From assembly GCA_031553435.1 (NCBI GenBank), contig JAVBLQ010000040.1, forward strand, positions 1-52,984: 52,984 nucleotides of DNA. The letters run 5' to 3'. Position 1 is the stretch's first letter; every line of letters begins with the position of its first letter. A model generated the notes under the pieces. The model made no database searches. It was given only the letters and a program-made list of their open reading frames with translations, and was not told where the DNA came from. Positions 43,753-52,843 of this stretch are shown here, piece after piece. This DNA is from JAVBLQ01 sp031553435 (lineage in GTDB: Bacteria; Bacteroidota; Bacteroidia; Bacteroidales; Azobacteroidaceae). The position numbers and the translations under genes were made by a program.

Positions 43753-44622
43753 ATGAAAATAGATAAAGCCTTGCTTAAGCAGGAAGCAAAAGATTTTTCC
43801 TTAATTATCGGAGGTCTTTTGTTGTATGCTCTTGGGTGGACAGGATTTTTGCTCCCCAGCGAAATAACCACCGGAGGAGTTACCGGGATTGCCGCTCTCG
43901 TATTCTTCGGAACAAAGGTTCCGGTAGCAGTTACCTTTTTTGCCATTAACGCTGTTCTCCTGACATTTTCAATCAAAGTATTCGGCCTTAAATTCAGTTT
44001 GAGAACCATTTTCGGAGTAGTTTCGCTCACATTTCTCCTCTCTTTTTTCCAAATAATTATAAAAAAACCGTTAGTCGAAGATGAACCCTTCATGAATTGT
44101 ATACTGGGAGGTGTAATCTGTGGAACCGGTCTCGGACTCGTTTTTACCGGTAAAGGAAGTACCGGAGGAACGGATATTATCGCCATGATTATCAATAAAT
44201 ACAAAAATATAACTATTGGAAAAGTCTTACTAGGCTGTGATGTCCTGATTATTTGTTCTTCCTATATTCTTTTTCAGAGCATCGAAAAAATTGTATATGG
44301 CCTTGTGGTCATGGGAGTACTTTCTTATACGGTTGATTTAGTACTTAACGGAACACGTCAATCCGTACAGTTTCTTATTTTTTCCAGTAAATATGAAGAA
44401 ATTGCAGACAAGATCAATAAAGAAATCCATCGTGGATGCACCATATTGGATGGAACCGGCTGGTATTCAAAAAAACCGAATAAAGTAATTGTCGTATTGG
44501 CCCGAAAAGTAGAATCAGTAGCTATTTTTCGTTTGGTAAAAAGCATTGATCCGGATGCATTTGTTTCACAAAGTCTTGTGGTTGGTGTTTTTGGACAGGG
44601 ATTTGATAAAATGAGAGGATAA
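43753..44622 (+). CDS. YitT-family membrane protein
   Basis: 289 residues. Five to six membrane segments in residues about 15-185 with the family pattern LLLYALGWTGFLLPSEITTG, PVAVTFFAINAVLLTFSIKV and GKGSTGGTDIIAMIINKY; then a cytoplasmic DUF2179 domain (about 215-285) with ADKINKEIHRGCTILDGTGW and IDPDAFVSQSLVVGVFGQGF. Such proteins are widespread inner-membrane proteins with no settled function. The gene is monocistronic, convergent with the phosphoethanolamine-transferase-like gene (3-base gap) and so close that the terminators must overlap. Confidence 0.88.
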   Translation: MKIDKALLKQEAKDFSLIIGGLLLYALGWTGFLLPSEITTGGVTGIAALVFFGTKVPVAVTFFAINAVLLTFSIKVFGLKFSLRTIFGVVSLTFLLSFFQIIIKKPLVEDEPFMNCILGGVICGTGLGLVFTGKGSTGGTDIIAMIINKYKNITIGKVLLGCDVLIICSSYILFQSIEKIVYGLVVMGVLSYTVDLVLNGTRQSVQFLIFSSKYEEIADKINKEIHRGCTILDGTGWYSKKPNKVIVVLARKVESVAIFRLVKSIDPDAFVSQSLVVGVFGQGFDKMRG

Positions 44623-44625
44623 ATT

Positions 44626-46146
44626 TTAGCGAAATATACTTTGAGAATATTCTATATAAGGACTTTGAATTCCTGCCACATCCAAAATGCTGTGAAATAA
44701 AAATTCGGATCCAAAATGCTTATTTCGTTTATTTATGGCATTTTCATATTTCTCCGGATGTGATGATTTATAAATGGGTGACATCCAAACCAAACAAGCA
44801 GGACGATGTACAAACGGAGCATCTACTGCATGCAACCATACATTATCCTCCCCAAGGTTTTCCCCATGATCTGATAAATAAATTAAAACTGCATTTTTAT
44901 TCCTTAACCGATCAATCAACGAATACAGAAAAAAATCTGTATAAACCACAGTATTATCATACGAATTGATTAATTCTTCTTCTGAACTTGAAGATATTAT
45001 ACGACTTTTTGTGATTGGTTGATAAATTTTAAATTCCTCGGGAAAATGAGAATTATAATACCAATGTGACCCTATTGTATGCAATATAACAAGATTCTTT
45101 GGATTATTTTTTTGTAAAAAATTATCAAATAAAGGGAGTAAAGATCCATCCAACCACATATCAAAGACATATGATGATTTTTCCATATTTACATACTGCA
45201 AACTGTCACACTCATGCATGAAATAAATATAAGTATCTGCACTTTCCTGATTAGCCAACCATATTGATCGAAAATCACATGCTTCAAAAAGATCAATAAA
45301 AGAACGTTCCTGAAAAGCCCTGTTTTCATGTAAACTATCCGCCCGAGTCATGATATAAGGAATACTTGCATTTGTATGAGCTTGTTTGCTGTAAACATTT
45401 ATATAAGAAATTATATCTTCCTGAAATAAATAAGGAGTCGTATTTCGTTTATAACCATTGATTCCCAGATGATCAGACCTCAATGATTCTCCAATTACAA
45501 AAACAACAGTCAAGCTATCAGGAACTTGAGAACAATCAATATTTTCAGACAAAGATGGACGATCTGTCAAAGCAATTTCTTTTTCATCAATATAACGTTT
45601 CATAATGAAGTAAACATTGAAAGGTATTCTTTCTGAAACCGGACGTTTAAACCTGGGAATATTAAAGACAAAAAAGAAAAAACATAATGAAATTACCCAA
45701 TGAACTCCAATTTTTTTAACAATAATTGTTTTAAATCGAAATCTAATAAAAATGATAGATATGACCATTGCTAATATAACAAATATGAGTAATCCTATTG
45801 TAAATAAATCACTCGAAGTATTCATATCATTATCCAACGCTGCATCCAGAATCATAGTGGTTAACACAGCATTCATCGTATACCGAAAATAAGCTAAAAT
45901 TGAACTGACAAATACAATTATCGGATAAAAAAAAGCAAATAAATATTTATTAATTGCTAAAATATAGATCAACGCCCAAATGCTAATTTGGATGACCATC
46001 CATTGTGAGAATATAATAAAAAAATCACTCCAACTTGAAACCGGAGAACGTAAAAAGTCTGTAGAAGAAAATAAAACTCCTATAAATAGACTTGCTAATG
46101 TAACAAAAATAAAAAAAATAACTGTTTTCTTCGATTTTGTAAACAT
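44626..46146 (-). CDS. Phosphoethanolamine-transferase-like membrane enzyme (EptA/sulfatase fold)
   Basis: 506 residues from ATG 46146 (MFTKSKKTV), chosen because it follows the upstream stop by 7 bases; an earlier in-frame ATG at 46179 would overlap that gene. Five N-terminal membrane segments, then a periplasmic alkaline-phosphatase-fold domain with metal motif VVFVIGESLRSDHLGINGYK, probable nucleophile region AHTNASIPYIMTR, and LIYLSDHGENLGED near the end. These enzymes move phosphoethanolamine from phosphatidylethanolamine to lipid A or surface glycans, often lowering sensitivity to cationic peptides. The acceptor here is unknown. The neighbour is an acyltransferase, so both may decorate the same envelope polymer. 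Confidence 0.87.
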   Translation of the reverse strand: MFTKSKKTVIFFIFVTLASLFIGVLFSSTDFLRSPVSSWSDFFIIFSQWMVIQISIWALIYILAINKYLFAFFYPIIVFVSSILAYFRYTMNAVLTTMILDAALDNDMNTSSDLFTIGLLIFVILAMVISIIFIRFRFKTIIVKKIGVHWVISLCFFFFVFNIPRFKRPVSERIPFNVYFIMKRYIDEKEIALTDRPSLSENIDCSQVPDSLTVVFVIGESLRSDHLGINGYKRNTTPYLFQEDIISYINVYSKQAHTNASIPYIMTRADSLHENRAFQERSFIDLFEACDFRSIWLANQESADTYIYFMHECDSLQYVNMEKSSYVFDMWLDGSLLPLFDNFLQKNNPKNLVILHTIGSHWYYNSHFPEEFKIYQPITKSRIISSSSEEELINSYDNTVVYTDFFLYSLIDRLRNKNAVLIYLSDHGENLGEDNVWLHAVDAPFVHRPACLVWMSPIYKSSHPEKYENAINKRNKHFGSEFLFHSILDVAGIQSPYIEYSQSIFR

Positions 46147-46153
46147 AACTAAT

Positions 46154-47191
46154 TTAGTATATTCCTTGGGGTCGTCCAAGTAAAAATGGAGAAAATCGAT
46201 TAATAAACCAAATGACGGGAGTCAATATAATAAATGTAATGACAACATATGCAATATTCGGCCAAAAAGTTCCATCTAATACCTCCAATGGTATTTTAAA
46301 AATAAATAATTGAATACCTTTCAATAAAGAAAAACACATCAGATGCAATGCCAACACAACAATAGTATTTCTTCCATAAAATCGAAAAAAGCGATCCAAA
46401 TGAAAAAAGCTACTAAAAAAAAGAGCAAATAAAATGCCACTCAAAGAACATGTAAGAAACAAAAAATAATTGTTAAAATGGAGCATATATATAGATATAT
46501 AACCTGATTTGCCATTTATCCAAGCTAAATACAAAGTTATAATTCCAAATAAACAGGTAAAAAATAATCGAAAAAAATATTTCAAGTGCAAAATATACTT
46601 TTCTATCATTTTTTTATTTCTAAACCAATAACCAAACTGTATAAAAATAATAGCAAAAAAACTAACATCTATTCCAAATGGGAAACGAAAACTTAAAAAA
46701 AACTTAACTATCATTCCTAAGATAAAAAATAAAATACTAACAAACCAACCATAGTTAGAATAATATTTTTGATATAAATAAAAAATTATTTCAGCACAAA
46801 ATAGAGATGGTAAAAACCAAAGAGGCATGTTAAATCCCAGATATTCCTTGGTTGGAATTGCGCAAAAAATTCCTATAAGATACTTTAACGGGTCATGATC
46901 AGTGGTAGGATTATATTTTCTATTAAAAAAATACCAAAACGTAAAAGTAACAAATGCAAAAAACAAATAGGGAATTATTAATGTCTTAAACTTCTTCCAA
47001 ATGAAAAGTTTCAACCCGTACTTTTGAACAGTAATCAAATATCCGGACAAAAAGAAAAAAAGTGGCATGTGGAAACTATTCACAAAAAGCAATTTCAGTT
47101 CTGGTAAAACAAGGTGTCCAAGTAGAACTAAACTAATTCCAAAAACTTTTAATATATTAATAAAACCAATTTCTCTTATTTGTTGGCTCAT
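46154..47191 (-). CDS. Acyltransferase family 3 membrane protein
   Basis: 345 residues with about ten membrane segments. The N-terminal R/K-x10-H-like motif is present as INILKVFGISLVLLGH (His26), followed by SFHMPLFFFLSGYLI and NMPLWFLPSLFCAEI, typical of the acyltransferase-3 family that O-acetylates or otherwise acylates polysaccharides and lipids on the envelope. First gene of a two-gene unit with the phosphoethanolamine-transferase-like gene. It is very A/T-rich with Phe- and Lys-rich coding, as are the glycosyltransferases downstream on the other side. Donor and acceptor are not known. Confidence 0.88.
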   Translation of the reverse strand: MSQQIREIGFINILKVFGISLVLLGHLVLPELKLLFVNSFHMPLFFFLSGYLITVQKYGLKLFIWKKFKTLIIPYLFFAFVTFTFWYFFNRKYNPTTDHDPLKYLIGIFCAIPTKEYLGFNMPLWFLPSLFCAEIIFYLYQKYYSNYGWFVSILFFILGMIVKFFLSFRFPFGIDVSFFAIIFIQFGYWFRNKKMIEKYILHLKYFFRLFFTCLFGIITLYLAWINGKSGYISIYMLHFNNYFLFLTCSLSGILFALFFSSFFHLDRFFRFYGRNTIVVLALHLMCFSLLKGIQLFIFKIPLEVLDGTFWPNIAYVVITFIILTPVIWFINRFSPFLLGRPQGIY

Positions 47192-47219
47192 TTTAAAGAT
47201 TAGAAAATATTTTTAGATG

Positions 47220-47251
47220 CAAAGATAAATACATATTTCTTATATTTGCAA
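47220..47251 (-). promoter_or_regulatory. Promoter of the acyltransferase operon
   Basis: Minus strand TTG (47249-47251), 21 bases, then TATCTTTG (47220-47227). Both fit. It overlaps the divergent promoter for rdgB. Confidence 0.6.
47241..47248 (+). promoter_or_regulatory. Putative -7 box of the rdgB-porZ operon
   Basis: Plus strand TATATTTG, exact consensus, 57 bases before the rdgB ATG. It lies 13 bases from the divergent -7 box, so the two polymerases would compete. No TTTG at the proper upstream spacing. Confidence 0.5.
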
Positions 47252-47304
47252 TTATTTATAGTAACAGTATTTTTTATGTAATTTTTATCAATAAAATACG
47301 TTGT

Positions 47305-47916
47305 ATGTGTATAAAAAAACAACTTGTTTTTGCCACCAATAACAAACACAAATTAGAAGAAATTAAAGAAATATTTGGTCAAGATTATCAGATTTTATCT
47401 CTTAAAGACATTCAATGTTTTGAAGATATTCCGGAAACAGCCGAAACATTAGAGGGTAATTCATTGTTAAAAGCTCGTTATGTATGGGAAAAATATGGCT
47501 TCGATTGTTTTGCAGATGATACCGGATTAGAAGTTAAAGCATTAAACAACGCTCCCGGAGTTTATTCCGCAAGATATGCCGGAGAAGGGAAAAGTCCGGA
47601 AGACAATATGAATAGAGTTCTTTACGAACTAAATGATCAAGAAAACCGAAGCGCTCGTTTCCGAACTGTTATTGCATTGATTATTAATGGAAAAGAATTC
47701 CTCTTTGAAGGAGAAATCAATGGAAAATTAATAGAAGAAAAGAGAGGAATCCATGGGTTTGGCTATGACCCTCTATTTATTCCTGAGGGATATGATCAAA
47801 CTTTTGCCGAATTGGGCAATGATATTAAAAACTCTATCAGCCACAGAGCACAAGCTGTAAAAAAACTAAAAATATTTCTCAACGAAAACATGGGAAACCA
47901 TATGGTATCTCTATAA
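47305..47916 (+). CDS. rdgB: dITP/XTP pyrophosphatase (non-canonical purine NTP pyrophosphatase)
   Basis: 203 residues. Substrate-binding start QLVFATNNKHKLEEIKEIFG, catalytic CFADDTGLEVKAL and PGVYSARYAGEG, then GFGYDPLFIPEGYDQTFAEL and the closing SHRAQAVKKL. All residues of the HAM1 family are in place. It cleaves dITP, ITP and XTP to the monophosphate in the cytoplasm, keeping hypoxanthine and xanthine out of DNA. First gene of an operon with porZ 16 bases behind. Confidence 0.96.
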   Translation: MCIKKQLVFATNNKHKLEEIKEIFGQDYQILSLKDIQCFEDIPETAETLEGNSLLKARYVWEKYGFDCFADDTGLEVKALNNAPGVYSARYAGEGKSPEDNMNRVLYELNDQENRSARFRTVIALIINGKEFLFEGEINGKLIEEKRGIHGFGYDPLFIPEGYDQTFAELGNDIKNSISHRAQAVKKLKIFLNENMGNHMVSL

Positions 47917-47932
47917 AATAAAATATCCGCAT

Positions 47933-50260
47933 ATGAATCGCATTTTAAATAAAAAAACAAGTTTATTGTTGATAATCTTTTTTTCAACAATAAGTACCTT
48001 AACACAAGCACAAAAAGTCGGGAGTTGGAACACCTATATGGCATATAGTAATACAATCATGACAGCCGAAGCCCTGAATAAAGTATTCGCCGTTGCCGAC
48101 GGTTCATTATATTCCTATTCTCCTGAAGATGATGAAATTAAAGTATATTCAAAATCCGATGGTCTTAGCGATGTTTTTATTCAACAAATCAAATATGATC
48201 CTAATTCCAAATCATTAATTTTGATCTATGATAATTTGAACATTGACATTATCACAGAATCCGATATTTTTAACATTTCGGCTATCAAAAATAAATCCAT
48301 TACAAACAAAACTATCAACAATATTGAAATTTATGGCCAATATGCCTACTTATCCACAGCTTTTGGCATTGTAGCCATTGATTTGCAAAAAAAGGAAATC
48401 AAAAACACATATCAACTTGATAAAGACATCCGTTCAGTTTGCGTTATGGGAGATTATACCTATGCCGCAACTTCAGATGGAGTTTTAGAAGCGCTCAACT
48501 CATCCAATTTGCTTGATAAAGGTAGTTGGAAATACTTTCCTCTTTCTCATATTAACTTAAATGATAAAGATATCCAAAAACTTCTGATATTTCAAAATAC
48601 TTTGGTCTTTTCCCAATATGAAAAAGGGATATATTATCTGGACAGTAATAATACTGTTGTAGAATTAAACTGGGGGGCTTTTAAAAAAGTAGACTTGGTA
48701 AATGATCAAATTGTTGGAATAGAAAATGAAAAAGTAACTTTTTACCCGGATCTTTCTTCTAATAAAAAAGATGTGGTTCAAAACTTATACATAAACGATA
48801 TTTCTTCCAATAGTAAATCAAATATTTACTGGACAGCACAAGGCGCTAATGGGTTGGTTTCAATTAAAAAAGAACCAGGATCAACTTCATACGAAGTAAT
48901 CAAAAAAGATCTGGCAATCAATAGTCCGAAAAGAAACTCGATCTACTACATGATTTATTCTCAAAACAAGCTGTTGATTGTTGGAGGAGGAAGATGGGCT
49001 GACCGGTTCCATTATCCGGGCACCTTAATGGTTTTAGAGAACGGAAGTTGGTATAATTTTAATGAAAATGACATTGCCAAACAAAGTGGAACTCAATGTA
49101 ACGACTTCATATCTGTTGTTGTAGATCCTTTAGATGCCAACCATTATTATGTTGCAAGTTATGGTGAAGGCCTTTATGAATTCAAAGATAATAATTTTGT
49201 AAAATTATATGATCTGACAAATAGCACCTTGGAAAGCGCCAACGGACTTCCCAATTATGTCAGGGTTGATGGTTTGGCCTTTGACAAAAACAACAATCTT
49301 TATTTAACCAACACAGGCGTAACCAATTATATACAAATATTAAAACCTGACAAAACCTGGACTACCCAGACATACCCGACAATGGGTAAAAAAGGGACAA
49401 TTAACCTTACATTAATCACCAAAAGCAATCAAAAGTGGCTCAATATACCGCGTTCCGGACCCGGATTATTTGTTTTTGATGAAAAAGGAACTATCGATAA
49501 CTTAAATGATGACAGATCCTATTTTTTCAGTTCTTTTAGTGACCAAAATGGAGAAACGATAAGCCCCTCGGGCTATTTATGTATGGCTGAAGATTTGAAT
49601 GGAACCATATGGGTAGGAACAGACCTTGGCCCCATCCTGCTGAATAATCCTTCCAGAGCTCTTGATGATCCTCAAAATTATAGATGTTATCGTACTGTCG
49701 TCCCATATGAAGAAGGAAGCACAGATGGATATTATATGTTAGAAAATAAACAAGTCAATGCCATTGCAATCGATGGAGCAAACAGAAAATGGATAGGAAC
49801 GCAAAGTTCCGGAATCTATCTGCTCAATGAAACAGGGGCTAAAATAATCCATAACTTCACAACTGAAAATAGTCCGCTTATTTCTAATACAATTACAACT
49901 ATTGCCATCAATGATAATAGTGGGGAAGTATTCATCGGAACAGACAAAGGTCTTGTTTCCTACATTTCAGAAGCAACAGAAGGTAAAGCTGATTATTCTG
50001 ATATTTATGCATATCCCAATCCTGTCCGTCCCGAATTTGATAATCAAGTAGTAATCACAGGACTTGTTAAAGATTCTAACATAAAAATTACTGACCTGAA
50101 AGGAAATTTAATGTACCAAGGCACTTCTATTGGTGGACAATTCGTCTGGAATTGCACTAAAGCTTCAGGAGAAAGAGTAAATGCTGGTGTCTATCTCGTT
50201 TTTGCAGCCACAAAAGATGGCAGCATGGGAGTTGTTACTAAAATAATGGTAGTGAAATAA
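47933..50260 (+). CDS. porZ: PorZ-like type IX secretion component (two beta propellers plus C-terminal domain)
   Basis: 775 residues, the length of P. gingivalis PorZ. Signal peptide ending TQAQ; the mature start KVGSWNTYMAYSNTIMTAEA and the blade repeats (VFAVADGSLYSYSPEDDEIK, LAFDKNNNLYLTNTG, GTIWVGTDLGPILL, RKWIGTQSSGIYLL) form the two propellers, with an Asp-box-like periodicity. The C-terminal domain from about residue 690 (YPNPVRPEFDNQVVIT, then ITDLKGNLMYQ) resembles a type IX sorting domain, not cleaved in PorZ. PorZ is reported to sit at the surface and to bind A-type LPS for attachment to secreted cargo. Here the two genes behind it are membrane glycosyltransferases. Confidence 0.85.
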   Translation: MNRILNKKTSLLLIIFFSTISTLTQAQKVGSWNTYMAYSNTIMTAEALNKVFAVADGSLYSYSPEDDEIKVYSKSDGLSDVFIQQIKYDPNSKSLILIYDNLNIDIITESDIFNISAIKNKSITNKTINNIEIYGQYAYLSTAFGIVAIDLQKKEIKNTYQLDKDIRSVCVMGDYTYAATSDGVLEALNSSNLLDKGSWKYFPLSHINLNDKDIQKLLIFQNTLVFSQYEKGIYYLDSNNTVVELNWGAFKKVDLVNDQIVGIENEKVTFYPDLSSNKKDVVQNLYINDISSNSKSNIYWTAQGANGLVSIKKEPGSTSYEVIKKDLAINSPKRNSIYYMIYSQNKLLIVGGGRWADRFHYPGTLMVLENGSWYNFNENDIAKQSGTQCNDFISVVVDPLDANHYYVASYGEGLYEFKDNNFVKLYDLTNSTLESANGLPNYVRVDGLAFDKNNNLYLTNTGVTNYIQILKPDKTWTTQTYPTMGKKGTINLTLITKSNQKWLNIPRSGPGLFVFDEKGTIDNLNDDRSYFFSSFSDQNGETISPSGYLCMAEDLNGTIWVGTDLGPILLNNPSRALDDPQNYRCYRTVVPYEEGSTDGYYMLENKQVNAIAIDGANRKWIGTQSSGIYLLNETGAKIIHNFTTENSPLISNTITTIAINDNSGEVFIGTDKGLVSYISEATEGKADYSDIYAYPNPVRPEFDNQVVITGLVKDSNIKITDLKGNLMYQGTSIGGQFVWNCTKASGERVNAGVYLVFAATKDGSMGVVTKIMVVK

Positions 50261-50270
50261 AAATTAATTG

Positions 50271-51410
50271 ATGGAGATTATTGCAAAAAGAATCGAAAAA
50301 CTTCTGCAAACCAAAACCATTTTATGGTGTCTGATATTTTTGGGTGCATTTATAAAATTGCTATTGATCCCTAGATGTCCGGATATGAGGGATTTTGATC
50401 ATTTCATAAATCCTTGGATTGAGTTTATAAAAAATAATGGATATTTTAAGGCGTTGGAGCATAATTTTTATAATTATACTCCGATGTACATATACTTTTT
50501 GACCATCATTGCCAAATCAGGATTCAACTCTTTATTTTCAGTAAAAATCTTATCTATTTTTTTTGAATATGTAACAGCTTATTTTATCGGAAAATTTTTA
50601 GTTGAAAAAACAGGAAAAAAACATTTGATGACAGCAGCTTTCGCAATATTCCCTCTTTTGCCGACAGTTCTTATAAATTCTTCATATTCAGCTCAATGCG
50701 ATTCAATTTACACATGTTTTGTTATCGGAAGCCTGTTTTTTCTTTTTAGGAAAAAACAATTTCTATCCTTTCTTTTTTTAGGAATTGCTTTTTCATTTAA
50801 GTTACAAACAGTTTTTGTATTTCCATTTTATTTTTTGTTACTACTTAAAAATCAGGTAAAATGGTATTATTTTTTATTAATACCTCTGACATATTTTTTT
50901 AGTATATTGCCGGCTTGGATTCTAGGGAGGCCTCTATCGGAGCTACTTACTATTTATCTCAACCAGGCAAATAATTACAAACTCTTAACAATGAATTTAC
51001 CCAATCTTTATGTATGGTTGAGTAATGACTATTATGAATTGATTAAAAACATCGGTCTTGTGGTTACCGTTATTGTCAGTTTGGTTGGAGCTTTTTTATT
51101 AAGGAAAAAGCGCCTTAATCTGGAATCAATGGTAAAATTGGTATTTTTATGTGCTGTTTTGTTTCCATTTATATTGCCGGGAATGCACGAAAGATACCTG
51201 TTTGTGGGAGAAACATTGGCTGTTGTATATTTCCTTTTGTTTTTCAAAAAAATATATATCCCTATTGGGATATTCACTATTTCTTTTATCTCCTATCTTC
51301 TATGCTCCAGATTTCATGATTATATTCCAACACATTTATTATCCATTTTTTACTTGTTTATCATTTCTTGTTTGATTAAAGATTTCTTGCATGATATAAG
51401 GACTGATTAA
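50271..51410 (+). CDS. GT-C type membrane glycosyltransferase (Gpi18/GT87-like)
   Basis: 379 residues from ATG 50271, 10 bases after the porZ stop; a TTG three bases earlier is not needed. About ten membrane segments. The first outer loop has CPDMRDFDHFINPWIEFIKN with an Asp pair typical of the catalytic loop in polyprenyl-phosphate-sugar-dependent enzymes, then NYTPMYIYFL and SSYSAQCDSIYTCFVIGSLF. The pattern is that of mannosyltransferases such as Gpi18 or of GT87. It would transfer a sugar from a lipid carrier on the outer face of the inner membrane. The acceptor could be LPS or a glycoprotein. Confidence 0.78.
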   Translation: MEIIAKRIEKLLQTKTILWCLIFLGAFIKLLLIPRCPDMRDFDHFINPWIEFIKNNGYFKALEHNFYNYTPMYIYFLTIIAKSGFNSLFSVKILSIFFEYVTAYFIGKFLVEKTGKKHLMTAAFAIFPLLPTVLINSSYSAQCDSIYTCFVIGSLFFLFRKKQFLSFLFLGIAFSFKLQTVFVFPFYFLLLLKNQVKWYYFLLIPLTYFFSILPAWILGRPLSELLTIYLNQANNYKLLTMNLPNLYVWLSNDYYELIKNIGLVVTVIVSLVGAFLLRKKRLNLESMVKLVFLCAVLFPFILPGMHERYLFVGETLAVVYFLLFFKKIYIPIGIFTISFISYLLCSRFHDYIPTHLLSIFYLFIISCLIKDFLHDIRTD

Positions 51411-52841
51411 ATGGAAAAAATAAAAGACAATTACTTATTTTTCATAATCATAATTGCCTTTATCGGTGGAAAATTATTATTATGGGATACCTATTTTTTT
51501 TGGGACAGTATAGCAACACTATCCATTCCTGCTCATTTTTTATTTGAAAATAATTTTTCTTCAGTTATCTTCCCCCATAATATGGTTGATGACAATCTGG
51601 CTTTAAGCTCTCTTTTAGCTTTTACTTGGAAAATTTTCGGACGAACAATCACTGTAACTCACATCTTCTTCATTTTTACCGGAATAATTCTTATTTATCA
51701 ATCTTACAAATTATGTAAAATTTTTGTTCCTGACAATAAAATTTTTCCATATATTTTTTTACTATTCATTTCAGATCCGGCCTTAATTACGCAATCATTG
51801 CTTTTCATGACAGATACAGTAATGGTACTTTTTGCTGTAATGAGTATCCGTTATATGCTAGAAAACAAAAAAATAGCATTTTCTTTATCGATTTTAGGAT
51901 TATCTTTATTAAGAGCAAGGGGATTTTGCATGTGCATCGGAATCGGTTTAAGCTATTATATCTACTTATTATTTCAAAATAATTGGAGGAATTTTTTTAA
52001 GTTACTATTCTCAGCAATCATCCCATTTATTCCCGGGATTGTATTTTTTATTACTTTTTCAGTTTTCAGGAGTGTATCAACAGGTAGTTCATATTATTTC
52101 TTCAGAGAAAATAATCCTTGGGCAGAACATTATCATATTGTTGAATTCAAACATTTTATCAAAAATATTGCTGCCGCCGGGCGATGCTTTCTCGATTATG
52201 GACGTTGTTTTATTTGGATCATTTTCGGAATTATATTTTTCAGATTCGGATTTAAGAGAGTTTTCAAAATAGATATATCTACTCCAGGTATCATTTTAAG
52301 CTCCACCTTATTATGTATGTTGTTTGTAACTATTCCCGTAACAAATCCTTTCGGGTTTAGATATTTTATGTTACAATATATGTTTTGCGCCCTTATTCTG
52401 GGAATATTGCTTTTCCGTTTGTTGAAACAAAAATGGGCAAGAACAATCAGTATATGTTTGATTATCGGACTGTGGAGTGGCCACCTTTGGATCTATCCCG
52501 ACAAAACACCCAATGGGTGGGATGCAACATTAGCTCATTTACCTTATTATAAATTACGACAAGATGCCTTAAATTATTTAGACAAAAATAATATTGACTT
52601 TCAAACAGTAGGATTTTTCTTTCCTGCTGAATCAAAAGGAAAATACATAGAACTAAACAATGATGAAAGATCTTTTGCTGAATTTGATACAAAAAAAAAT
52701 AAATACATAGCATTCAGTAATATCGCAAACTGGAATGATGAGCTTATCGATGAAATAACCCAACATTGGATATTAAAAAAAGAATTCTCAAGAAACAGCG
52801 TTTTTATTCGGATTTATAAAAATCCGTTATTAACAGAATAA
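51411..52841 (+). CDS. GT-C type membrane glycosyltransferase (GT39-like)
   Basis: 476 residues; the ATG follows the stop of the previous gene without a gap. About eleven membrane segments followed by a soluble C-terminal tail. The first outer loop has FFWDSIATLSIPAHFLFENN and later FPHNMVDDNLALSSLLAFTW, with the Asp residues expected for a GT-C catalytic site; the segment SDPALITQSLLFMTDTVMV also matches the class. Overall like ArnT/PMT-type lipid-linked sugar transferases, but a full family match is not possible by eye. It is the last gene of the rdgB-porZ unit and may build the same glycan as its neighbour. Confidence 0.72.
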   Translation: MEKIKDNYLFFIIIIAFIGGKLLLWDTYFFWDSIATLSIPAHFLFENNFSSVIFPHNMVDDNLALSSLLAFTWKIFGRTITVTHIFFIFTGIILIYQSYKLCKIFVPDNKIFPYIFLLFISDPALITQSLLFMTDTVMVLFAVMSIRYMLENKKIAFSLSILGLSLLRARGFCMCIGIGLSYYIYLLFQNNWRNFFKLLFSAIIPFIPGIVFFITFSVFRSVSTGSSYYFFRENNPWAEHYHIVEFKHFIKNIAAAGRCFLDYGRCFIWIIFGIIFFRFGFKRVFKIDISTPGIILSSTLLCMLFVTIPVTNPFGFRYFMLQYMFCALILGILLFRLLKQKWARTISICLIIGLWSGHLWIYPDKTPNGWDATLAHLPYYKLRQDALNYLDKNNIDFQTVGFFFPAESKGKYIELNNDERSFAEFDTKKNKYIAFSNIANWNDELIDEITQHWILKKEFSRNSVFIRIYKNPLLTE

Positions 52842-52843
52842 CC

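Noticed and set aside
43722..44204. A 160-codon minus-strand frame antisense to the YitT-like gene
   Set aside because: It lies wholly over the N-terminal half of a gene with clear family motifs. It shows no signal, domain or ribosome site and its low-complexity Pro/Thr/Val content is that of a reverse-complement reading.
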